From contig DAIMZH010000013.1 of the NCBI GenBank assembly GCA_036734105.1, positions 5,253 to 69,252 on the forward strand: 64,000 nucleotides of DNA, written 5' to 3'. How positions within the stretch are numbered: position 1 is the first letter of the stretch; every line of letters starts with the position of its first letter. The notes beneath the pieces are model-generated. The model did not search any database. It was not told where the DNA came from and saw only the letters and a program-made list of their open reading frames with translations. The position numbers and the translations under genes are program-made. Shown here one piece after another: positions 9,701 through 21,700 of the stretch. Source of the stretch: Azoarcus_F sp036734105 (lineage in GTDB: Bacteria; Pseudomonadota; Gammaproteobacteria; Burkholderiales; Rhodocyclaceae).

Positions 9701-12700
9701 ATTGAGCACGGAGCCGCTGCCAGCCGCCCGCTCGATTGCGCCAGCAGCGGCATTCACGGAAACCGCCGCCGTGCCAGCCACCACGCGACCCAAGGTAACC
9801 GAGGTGCCCGCCTGCAAGCGGACATTGCTGTTGTTGGTGTTGATTGAAGCCCCTGAGCCGAGGGTAATCGCCCCTGATCTCGCCCACAGGTCGATGGTCT
9901 GATCCACCGCAAAGGCTCGTAACGTGGCGGTCGTGGCCGGTTGATTCATCAGGATGTGCTGCGCAGCATCCAGGGAAACGCTACCGGTTTGCGACTGCAC
10001 ATTCGCCCGGATGTCGACATCACCATCAACAGCACGCAACAGGATATTGCCGTGCGCATTGATCGCATGGTCGACCACAAGTGTCCCTGTGTTTGCCAGG
10101 ACCACGACCTGGCCACCAGTGCCCAGCGTGCTGATGCCGCTTTCCACTACGGTCAGGCCATCGGTTTCGGTGATGTACACACCACCGGAGGCGCTGTTGC
10201 TGACCGCGAGCTGGGCCACCTGCGTCTGGATCGCCTTGCTGTTGCTACCCACGCCGGTGCCTGCGGTGATCGCGAGCTTGCCATCGGTCACATCGTTGGC
10301 GTCGATGTTCAGGTCGCCTTCCGCACGAGCACTGCTGATGGCGCCGCCAGCGGTCAAGGTGACGCCCGCGCCTGACTCAACCAAGCCCAGCGCGATATTA
10401 CCGGACGTTGCGGTCAGCTCAACTGAACCCGGTGTTGCCAACGGTCCAACCGACCGAATCAGGCTATCCGCAGCCATGGTGATGTTTTGTGCTGCGGTGT
10501 AACTGACCGCACCACCTGCTGAACGCACATCCGAGTTCTGGGTAATTGAGCCCGTCGTGGCGGCAAGGGTAATCGCGCCCGATTCGCTTGCCTGAATCCA
10601 GCTTGACGCTCCGACACTTTGGGTGATGTCACGGCCAGCGATCAGGTCGATGCTACCCGCCACCGTCGTCACATGGCGATTCACCAGAATATCGCTGGTG
10701 GCACCCTGGGCCTCAAGCCTGACATTACCGTCGCCAGCCACTGTCACGCCATCGCCTGCACTCGCCAGGGTAATCGTGCCAGCCGCAGCGACAACCGTGA
10801 TATGCCCTTCGCCATTCACGTTGGTCTGGGCAATACGATTGACCGTCACATCACCGGAAATCGCGGGTATGCCACCGCTTATCGGATAGTTGATTGTCGA
10901 GCGTGCTGCCAACACAGTCAGGCTAATGTCACCTTCTTCACCGACATTGTCAGCCGTCACCTGATTGACTTCCAGCCACGGCAACAGAATGCCATTGACT
11001 GCGCGCGCCTGCAGGCCAGGCACCCGGATTGCCTCGTTGAGAGCGCCATCGAAATCGGGGTCAGGATTCTCCTGACGGATATTGCCGCTTTCGGAGTACA
11101 GCACCAGGGTTCCGGTTTCCGGACGACTCTGACGACCCACCTCAATGGCATTGAAGATGCGGATATCGCCGCGTGCGTCGAGCTTGAGCGTTCCATCAAC
11201 ACGCAAGATATAGTCAGCGTTGTCGTAGTCTTCGACACGGATGTTGTTGCCGTAGATCTCCAGATTGGTCAGCGTCGTGAAGCCACCGGATGTGTTGATG
11301 GCCCCTATTCTCACGTTTCCGTTCATCAGGGGGTCGGTGTGCTCGCCCTGTTTGTGACCCACCACGATGGTGCCGAAGTCCGCGTCGCGGATCTTGGCCA
11401 GCAGCTCATTGCTGAGGTTGAGCACGCCGGATGCGTTGTTGATCGGAGACGCAAACTCAATGTCATTTGCCAATGTCGTGGTGCGCAAGGTCAGCGTGCC
11501 ATCACGCACGCCCGCGGCATCGCGTCTGAACGAGTTGTTGATGCCGGAAAGCGACAGGTCGTCCGTCTCAATCAAGACATCGCCTGAACCGTGGAACACC
11601 ACATTGCTGCCAAAGAGGACGTTGGTTGTTCCGAGAATGGTCAGACTGCCACCAGCCAGAATGGTCAGGTTGCCGTTAAAGCTGACGGTACCGCCAGCCT
11701 CGATGACCACATCACCCGCAACGGTCACATTGCGCTGGAAGGTGACATCGTCTGCGGCTGTGATGGTCAAGGTTTCAAGCGGCGTTGTATTGCCAACCTG
11801 CCCCTCGAAATAGACGCTCCCGCCCGCATCCAGCGTGAGTCTGTCTCCCGGCCCTGTAAGGGCGTTCACATTGTGCGTTGAGTTTGAACCAAAAATGATG
11901 TCCTGACCGGCGGTAATGGTGATATCGCCATTGACCAGTACAGAATCGAAATAGCTTTGCGACAACGGCACCGTTACGTCACTGCTGATCGTGGTGGTGT
12001 TCCCCGAACCGTAGATCGTCAGCGACCGGGCTTCGAGCGGAGCGTCGATATAGACATGCCCGCCCCTCAACGGCGCTTTCAGCACCAGGTTGTCGTGGAA
12101 GACGACAGGCAACAAATTGCCGTCAGCATCAACCCCGTCAACAATCCGGATAGTGGATGAGAAGTTGCCATCGCCAAACACGATCTGGCCGAAACCCGCT
12201 TGCAACTGGCCGATCTCCTCCAGGCTGAGATGCAGGGATGCCTGCTTGATTTCATCCGCAATCAAATCGCCAAGCACAATCGGCCTGCCCTGATCAACAG
12301 TCCGTATCACGAGATCAGCGCCTGAGCTGCGCAGGGCTTCGTTGATCTCGAGCACGTTGGATACCAGCAGGATGTCCTCTCCGCCGGCGTCGACCGCGCT
12401 TCCGACAGTCTTACTACCGCTGAGGTTGGACACATCGGTCGAGCCGCCCCGTGATCCGCTGCCACCCGCAGTGCTGACAACCTTGGTTGCCCCGGTTGCC
12501 ATCACCGACACGTTCATGCGTTCGGCACTGCTGGCATTGAGCTCGACCGCATCGACAACGATGGCCAATGGGCTGAACAGGAAGGCCTGTACGTTTTCTC
12601 CGGGAATCGTGACAAAGGGATCATCAAAGTCCGGGGCATTGATCACCCCTCCCGGAGTATCAAGCTTGCGCCCGATCTCATTGCCGGCCACCAGTGTCAA

Positions 12701-15700
12701 GGTGCCACCGGTCGTCTGAATATAGGTCCGGTTGGCTTCACGAAGCACCACATCGTGAGCAATTGGCGCTGCCGGGCGTTCCAGCTCGGGAATATCCGTG
12801 CGGATTTCGCCGGTCGCTTGGTCGACCGAGAACTTGCCGTTGCGCAAGGCCCAATCGAAGAGCGGATCAAATGCGCCGTCGGCCGTGGTACGCCAGCCCA
12901 CTGCGTAAGGATTGTTCAGAATCGAACCCTGCAAGGCCCGCAGGGTGATGTCGCCGTCACCGGCTACCCGGATACCATCGCTGAGCAGAATGTCGCCAGA
13001 CTCCGCCACCACGGTGACCTCACCACCCTGGGTGGTGATCGCACCGATACGTGACGGCGCGGCTGCGCCCAGCGTGACTTCACCCTGCGCGTAAAGCAGC
13101 ACCCCCCCCGAACCGGCTGCCTCGATCCCGTGGTGTCCGGTAGCCAAGACAATGCCAGCCGGAATGGCCGTGTTCAGCGCGGTGGTTTCGATATCGATCA
13201 GACCATCACCGGCATTCACCACCCGCTCAACGGTCAAGCCACCAAGATTGCGCAGCGCAATGCCACCGCTCGCGTCACTGCCTGTGTTGCGCAGATCAAC
13301 GCTGCGAACCTGAACCTCCATGGCACCGTCATCCGCAATGCCATTGACGGCCTGCACGACCAGCCGTGCCGTGGACGCGACAATATCCAGCGCACCGTCA
13401 CCCGCATCGAGCAGAGCACCGCCTGTGGTAATCCTCAGGTCTGCACTGCTGGTGGTGCGCAGTTTGCCCAGCGTCAGATCGCCACCGGCATCAATCTCGA
13501 TGGCACCGGAACCCGCGCTCACGAAGGTGGCCGGGTCCATGGTCATCACACTACCGGAACGCAGCGTCATGGCGCCACCGCTGGAGGTGATCTGCGCTTG
13601 AGGCGCAAAGCTCAGCGCACCGGCTGCGTTCAATGTCACCGCACCGATGCCGCTGCTGATGCTGTCGTTGAGGGCGATATTGCCGTTTGCGGTCGTGGTG
13701 ACGGACAAGGCTGAGGAGCCAGTCAGCGTCAGCGGGCCGTCGATACCAAGGTTGCCCTGTACGTTCAGCGTGACCGGCGCGCCACCATGGTCAAGGCGCT
13801 CAAGCACCAGCCCCTGCTGGTTATTGACGGTCACCGCGCCATGTGCGATCAGGTCCAGACTGGCGACGCTCATCGTGGCATTAAAGAAGCCTTCGCCAGC
13901 GGCCTTCTGCGCTTCGCTCAAATTGAGGCCGGTGACCACGCGGGCCCCTTCGCTGAACGCGGCTGCGGACGCGGCACCCGATGTCGGGGTATTGATGGTG
14001 ACCGAACCACCAGCCAGCACGGTGAGGCGGCCACCGCTTCCGGTGAGGTTGTTGATGATGACGTTGCCGGTCTCGGCGATGATGGTCACGTCGCCACCGG
14101 CGACCGTCAGGGTATCGATGACAATATCCCCGGCCTGGGTCACGGTAAAGTCACCGTTACCGGTCATGACGACATTCAGCGCGTCCACGCTGGTGGTGAC
14201 CGCCAGCTCTCCCCTGGAGCTCAGGTTAAGTTCGCTGGCGGTAATCAGGCCACCGACGGCAGCGCTGCCCTGCGGCGCTTCTATGGTCATGATGCCGCCG
14301 CTGCTGCCGCGGCCGACATCCATGTCGGACACCACCACCACATCGCCAGTCACGCTGCCCAGCGTGATCTGGTTTCCGGTATAAACCGGCAAGGCCACCA
14401 CGGTGAGATTCCCGGAGGGACGGACTGCATAATTGCTGCTGGCACGCTCAGGGATGATGACCACGAAATCGCCAACCGGCGTCAACTCTGCAACCGTTGC
14501 CCGCACAAACACATTGGCCGAGAACGGCAGGTTAACCGTCTTGGCTGTCAGGGTCAGCGTGGCACCGCTTGCCATTGCGGTGACTGGTGCCAGCGGAGCA
14601 GCATTGATCTGATCTCGCAGCGCCTCCAGTACAGCGGGGAGACTGCCGCTCTTGGCACTGTAGCGGGTCCCGTCGATCACCACCTCGTAGCTGGCATCGG
14701 CGTTGAAGGTGCCGCCGACAGTCAGCGCGGTCACCTGCGCCTGATCCGCGCCAGCAGACTGGACCGGGGCGGATGGGGAGGCAGCAAATGCAAGGCCCGG
14801 ATCAAGGTCAACTTCGGTTCGACTCGACACCTGCGTGCTGAGTACTGCGAAGGGCGTGTTGATCTCACCCTGGAGCCGCAGCTTGTCCGTACCGTTTACC
14901 GTTACCGTGACTGGCACTCCAGCGGTCACGAATGCAGCATTGAGCGAACCAGCCAGAGATCCGAGATTATCAGCGACGAAGTCGACAGTGACCGACTGAT
15001 CGCCGCCGCCATCCACATTGATCTCGATCGCGAAGCGGTTACCCGCCAACTGCTCGGTGCTTAGCGTCAACTCACTGATCTGGCTACGCTCCTGGCCCGC
15101 GCTGACTAGCTCGGGGATCACGTTGGCCACGGCACTACCTGGCCCGACCACTACGCGCTGCAACGAGAACGGTTGATTGTTCAATCCAACCAGGGTCAAG
15201 GTGCCGCTTCCATGATCATAGCTGGCGCTGGCGATGGCGGAATCGCCCGCCAACTTGACTGCCAAGGCATTTGCCAGCGATTCGAAACCAGCGATCTGAC
15301 GCTGGCTGATGCTGACATCAATCGATTCGATCAAAATTTGCCGTGTGTCGTCGGGGACAGAAGACAGCGTCAGGCTGCGGCTCGCCGCATCGTGTGAGGC
15401 GGTGATCAAATCGGTGAATTCGGTGCTGATCTGCCCTGCCAGCGCACCGAGCACGGCATTCCAGTTGGTGGCCACGCCGTCCGCGCCGGCCTGCACCGCA
15501 AAGCGGGCACCATTGACCTCAACCGCGACGATGTGGCCAGCATTGAGAGTACTGGGGAAGGTGACCGTCATGTCTTCGGCAAAGCCGGTTGCGGCGTCCT
15601 GATTGGTGAACACCGGGGCACCGGGTTGACTTGCAGTCTGCTCGACGGTAGCTGCGGTGACCGAGTAGGCGACACCGCCCACCACTACCTGCAGCGCCAC

Positions 15701-18700
15701 GTCCCGGGTCGAAGTGTCGGCAAAGACGATGCGGTTTTCCTGCCCGACCCCGGGGCCAGCCTCAATCACTGGCTGAAGCGGGTCGCCAATCACGTCGTCA
15801 GGATCATTGACTGTCACGTTTTCGGCGCTGAAGTCGAACGGAACGTTGATGACACCCGAAATATCGAGATCGAAGGAATCTGCTGAGGCTGAGTAGTCCA
15901 TATAGTCCCCGTTGATACGCGAAGCAAGCGCTTGCGTAACTGCGTCAATTGTTGGCGCGACGTTCACGCTGCGCACTGTGGCGGTGAGTCCGGCCAGATC
16001 AGTATCAATGCGACTCTCGGCTGCACTCAGCAATGCGGCCAAGTCTGCATGACCGCTGACTGATATGTCAAAGGTTTGATTACCCAATGTGAAACGATAA
16101 ACCGGCTCGTCAAGGAAAGCACCACCAGAGCCAGCCATGGTCAGGAATGGCACGTTGGTGAAGGTGACGACGCGCTGGTTCAACTTGGGTGCGTCACTTT
16201 GGGTCAGGTGGACCGGTGCATCCACAGGCTGGACGGCCGAAGCGGTGACGGTGACTGCGCCAGTCGCCCCAACCAGATCGATGACGGCTCCCCGCGCCTG
16301 TGCGACCAGCGGCGTGTCGGCATGAGCATTCAGGGCAGCAGCCAGGGCGGTAGCGATATCCGCCAGTGACTGGCCATCTGTGGCTTGAACAGAGGCGATG
16401 ACAGTGCCGCCATCCAGGATGCGATACAAGCCATCGTTCATCACCTGCAAGGACCCGAGGCTGATGCTTGTCGTGGCGCTCGGCGTACCCGATAACGTCA
16501 CATCGCCAGCATTGTCTATGGACAGGCTGATAGTTGAAGTGCCGGCTCCGCTGGTGATGCGCATCTCGTTGGCATCGGCTGTGGCCGCGAAGTCGTTGTC
16601 AGCATTGACCAAACCGGCCAGTGCTGTTGCAACCGCATCGTGAGAATCACCGTTCTGGGCAATGTAGTCAAACTCGACCGGGGTGTCTCCCGGTGGCGTG
16701 ATCGTCAGCGTGTAAGTCTCACCCTCAATGACCGCCCGGCCGGTGTCGAGTGCGAACACCCTCAGCGTGTCGGCCACTGACGCAACACCGACGTCCACGC
16801 TATTCAGACCCTCGATGTTCTGCCGCGCCAGTATCTCAAGCCCGACCACATCGTTGCTGGCCAAGCCAGCGATGAGCAGATCCAGGTTCTGCCCGGTGCG
16901 GACACTGACCACATGCCCATCCAGGTTGATTGCGTAATCCACTCCCTGCTGCAGCGGGCCGAACTGAACCTGAGCCACCTGACTGGCACTGCGACCAGCC
17001 GACTGGACCAGATCGGCAACCGGTTCACCGAGCACCACAAAGACTTCCTCACGGATGGAAGAGTCCAGATGGAATGAAGTGTTCGGCGTGCCGGCGACAA
17101 AGCGCAGCACAGAGAAGGCTTCGATGATCTCGATGCTGACGTCCGGCTTGTGGGCACCCGCGTCTGTGTTGATGAGGTGTTCGAACGCGCCAAGGATCGA
17201 AGCCCAGGACTCGGTGACCAACTCGCCATTCACGGTATCACCTACCTGTACCGTGTAGCTGGTTTTGTTAGCGTCCGAGACGCCCAGTTCTACCGTAAAG
17301 GTCATGGTGGCGCGTGGTTCGACAAGAAAGGCAATCTCACTGATCTGTACGCTGCTTTGGCCTGCCTGCGTGGTGTCTGCGGTCACATCGACTGACACCA
17401 GCGCGCCCCCGGCTGCAGCCAGGGTGTTTTCAGAAACCTGGGTTGCTTCGCGCAGGATTCCGGTGCCAACCGAGGTGGTGCGGATCTGCAGCCCACGGTC
17501 GACCCCGACATCGGTGGCCGACTGCAGCAGCACATAACCAAACGGCACGTTGCCACGCAACACGACCTCGCGACCGTACAGCACAGTCGCCGCGTTATTG
17601 TATGCAAGCGTAGCGGTCGGGTTGCCATCTGCATCCAGCACAGGCGTCATCATCTGCTCGATGCCTGTCGGTGAGTCGACGATGACTCTGCCATTTAGCT
17701 TTTGAGCTCCGGCAGACACGGCAGCCTCGGCACGCGCCACCAGCAACTGCCCCGCTGCCTCCAGTTTGATGTCGTTTCCGGCGCGATCGACCAGTGTCAG
17801 CGCCTCATGCACGCGCAACTCGCCACCGGTGCTGATCTCCACACGCCCATTGGTAGCGATGGCGGAGAGGACTTCGAGGTTGGTGGCTTCGTTGATGACG
17901 ATGTGGCCATTCAGCGCGGATGTCTGCGCCCGCAGCGTGTTGGTCAGCGTGTTGGCACGAATGGCACCAGCACTTTGCAGCAGCAAATCTGAGGCGATGA
18001 ATACCGAAGCACCATCGAGATCAATCGCATTGGCTCTCACGTCCAGCGTCTGGTTAGCGGCGACAATGCCGCCGGTCAGCGACAGCGTTCCGAAAACGTC
18101 CAGCTCGACATTGTTGGCTCGATCAAAACCCGCGATTCCGCCGATGAAGCCGCGCAGGGTGAGGCCTGCGCTGTTGACCCGCAACACCACATCCTGATGG
18201 GCACGCAAATCCAGGCGATCCACCGGCAGTTGCGCAACATTGATGTCGACGAAACCAGAGCTGCGGGATGTCGTTGAAACGTTGGCTTGACCCGCATTGT
18301 TGGTATCAACCACTAGCGCCACGGTCTTCAGGCCACGCGCCTCGACAACGAAACTACCAATCTGGTTACCGGCACCATTCTTGTGTGCAATGGTTCCATT
18401 GAACAACACGTCCCGATCGGAACGCAGCTCGATGCGCTCAGTCGCCGTCAAGGTGCCGCCCAGAGACAGCAAGGCTCCGGTGTCGATGATGATGGTGTTG
18501 GACGTAATGTTGCCAGGCAGCGCACCCGAGCCACCCGGTATGGCGGTGCCGTCCTGCTCCTCGCGGAACAGGAAGGCTTCGCGTGCCCGGTATTCGGTGA
18601 GTTCAGTGCCTTCAAAGAAACGGTACAAATCCAGCACGCTGCCGCGGAAAGCGAAGCCCTTGTCGAAATCAAGCGAGGCGTCGCCGTTGTCATGACGCAA

Positions 18701-21700
18701 TACCTGCACTGACCCCTGGTCACTCTCCAGGCGCAGGGTATTGCCACGCAACACCGCATCAATCGCGGCATTTTCGGCATTGGCTGCCCGCCCGATCTTG
18801 AGGTCATTCTGGCTGCTGATGGCGACTGTGTTGTTGGTGGCACCAGCCCCCTTGGCAGTCACGGCACGAATCACAAACAGGCCTTCATGCGTCTGGAAGC
18901 CAGCATCGAAGTCACTGACGCGGATGTCGCCAGAGGTGGTCACCGCATCAAGATAGGTGGTGGCCACCTGCAGGTTGAGGATGCCGCTTGCTGCGGTCAG
19001 GTTCAGACGCTCGGCGACCAGGTTGATGTCGCCGCTGCCCACGGCACGCGAAATCGCGCCAGCAGTGGAGGTGAGGTTGATCACGCCCGCCGAGGAAACC
19101 TCGTCAAACGCGGTGATGACGCTGGTTCCAGCGCCGGTAACCGTCAACTCGGCACCGCTCGCCGTCGCTGCAAACGGTTGGGCGGAAGTTGCCGTACCCA
19201 GTCCTGTCGTAAATTCCGAAATGCGTTGCGCCAGAGCTTCGGCAATGTCGTTGAGCGTGTCATCGGCTTGTGCGGTGTAACGGATCACCGCTGTACCAGC
19301 ACCTGCACCCGTGCCATAGCTGATCGTCAGGCGGTAGTCGCCGCCTGCCACCACCTCGACACCGGCCAGGTTGATGGTTCTGGCAGCAGCATCGCTGGCC
19401 TGCCTGGCGCTGATCTGTTGGCCTTCCACCAGCGTGGCGGTGCCGGCAATCGGCTTGAGATACACGCCCGCCACCGCGCTACCAACCGCGACATTGCCGA
19501 CCGCGAGGACCGTAATGTCATTGCCCTTGATGTTGGAGCTCAGGTGAACATCATCAAGGTTGACCGCAGCCATTGCATTGATCGACAGCCAGCCGTTAGC
19601 CAGTGTGGTGTCGGTGACGCGCAGATCACGGTTACCCTGGGTGACGGTCACATTACCAGCCTGCTGCAGCGTCATTGCCAAGACATTCACGTGGGTCTTG
19701 AGCACGAGATCGTTCTGGCCAGACTGCGCGATATCCAGACGGTTGGCGGTCAGCAAGGCGTTCTCGTCGATATTCACATCGCCCTGGACGTTGAGGGTGA
19801 GATTGCCGCGATTGCCTGCGTCGATATCCTGAAGCACGCTGAGCGAAACATCGTCACTGGGCACGGCTCTGGAGACATTGAGCGTTATGGAGTTGCGCTC
19901 GCTACCCCCCAGGGTGCGGATATTGCCATCGGTGACACCCGGTCTACCGACGATCACGCTACCCACGTTGCTCACCAAAATTGCCCCGTCAGCGGTTTGA
20001 AGCTGGTCAATCTGCAGGCTGCCACGGTTATCGAGCTTGAGATTGCCCACCCCGGCAATACGCATATCCACCGTGCTGACCCGGGTGCTGAGGGTAGTAT
20101 CGCCACCCGCACGAGTGGTCAGCGTATCAGCGACCAATACACCTTGCTCCAGCAGGATACGGCCATCAGCAGCGGTCAGGGTCACGGTGCTGCCACTGCC
20201 TTGCGCACCCACATTGATCATGCTGCGGGTGTTCTGGGTCTCGGTGGCGAGCCTGATGTTGCCGCCAAACTGCCCGGCCTCAATCAGCAGCGAACCGTCA
20301 GTAGCGCGCACTGCAAGGTCAAGGTCTGAAGGGATATCGGCAGACGCCGTGTTCATGACGCTGACGCCACCGAAGCCGCCGGAGCCTTGACCAGACCTGA
20401 TGGCAATGCTGCTCTCGGCGGTCCATTGCCCACCCAGGCTGATATCGCCACCTGCAGTCACACTGATGCTGAGCGTGTCTACGCCTTTGTCCTCATCCGC
20501 CTCCTGACCAATCTGCCCATTGACAATGACATTTGAAGTGTTCGACCGCAGGCTGATGGTTTCAGCCGCCAGCTCGGCAGCGTCCGCGACACGCAACAAG
20601 TCTGTTGATGTCAGGGTCAGCGCCCCACCCGCGGTCAGCGCAGACATTACCGCTTGCCCGTCAGCATCACGCATGGCGCTGACAGTCAGGGCCAGGCCGG
20701 AATTCACCGTGAAGTCGGTGCTGGCATGCGCCAGGCCACTCAGCGTAGTGCTGCCCTTGGACTCAATCAGGATGGAGTCTGCATAAAGGGATTCGCCACC
20801 ATAGTCGGCCCCGAGCAACGGAATGACCTTGATCGTTTGCTCAGTCCGGGTGATGAACTCACTCTGCACGATCGGGACGGTTTCCCAGACGGTGACATCT
20901 TCAAACTGAACCACTGGCACCATGCGTACCGAGGTCTCGTACACCGGACGGAAATCGAAAATATCCTTTTCTTGTGTCGTGACCTGATAGCCAAGGCTGA
21001 TACGGTCATCAAAGATCGGGTTCCAGGTTGAGGTCCAGTTGTAGCGGTAGTTCTGGAACTGCTCCTTGACGACGCCCCAGACCTTATAGCTTGAAATCGC
21101 GTCTCCCCAGCTACCGCTTGCCCAACGACCATACCACCCGCTTGTGTTCCACCCGGCTGTCCAACCGCCATAGTTTATGTGTTCATAGGCTTCGGCCCGA
21201 TAAGTGCTGGACGGATTGATCGAAACCGCCGAAATTCGGTCATTACGGTCTCGTCCCACCCAGGAGTTGAAACCGGTAGCGTTGATCGTCCAGCCGGAGA
21301 AGTTGCTGTGCTCGTAGAACGTGACGTTGCCACCACCCGGAGCCCAACCCACGCTTCTGGTCCAACTGCCGGTGACCGCAGTACGGTCAAAACCTGCGGT
21401 CTGGTCGGTACGAAGCTCTTCCAGCAAAGTATTTGGCGCATACAGCAAGGCGCTGGCCGGCGCCAGGCTGCTGGAATGCGGAGAGGTGATACTCCCCCGA
21501 CGATTGTCGTGACCTTGCGGGTCATTACCCTCGATAAGGTTGAACGCCCACTGCCATTCGGGATCGTAACGCAGTTGCAGCGACAAATCGTTGACACCCG
21601 ATCCGGAATTTAGCGCATAGGTGCGCAGTCCCGAGCCAGTGGCGTAATCCACGCGCCAGCGACCATCGCTGTTGTCGTAGTCGCCATAATTGAATGAGTT

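Larger units (their letters stand above)
4530..14470 (-). repeat. C-terminal beta-helix array with about 200-aa higher-order units
   Basis: About residues 12705-16018 form a long beta-helix. At the C-terminal end of it a higher-order unit of 195-250 residues recurs about nine times. It is recognised by LRLQAGTAIGSGANHIETEV-like phrases, then a LxxxxxxGGLFITExDGVTV phrase and GSVTLND or GNVLLEA. The markers lie near 5550, 6290, 6960, 7630 (in the gap), 8210, 8890, 9560 and 10150. Two units share at least 306 bp of identical DNA, which broke the assembly at 7575-7674. Confidence 0.65.

Noticed and set aside
5100..10900. Possible CRISPR array or DNA-level tandem repeat
   Set aside because: Repeats are long (580-760 bp), in frame, coding and diverged, with no short direct repeats and spacers and no cas genes.
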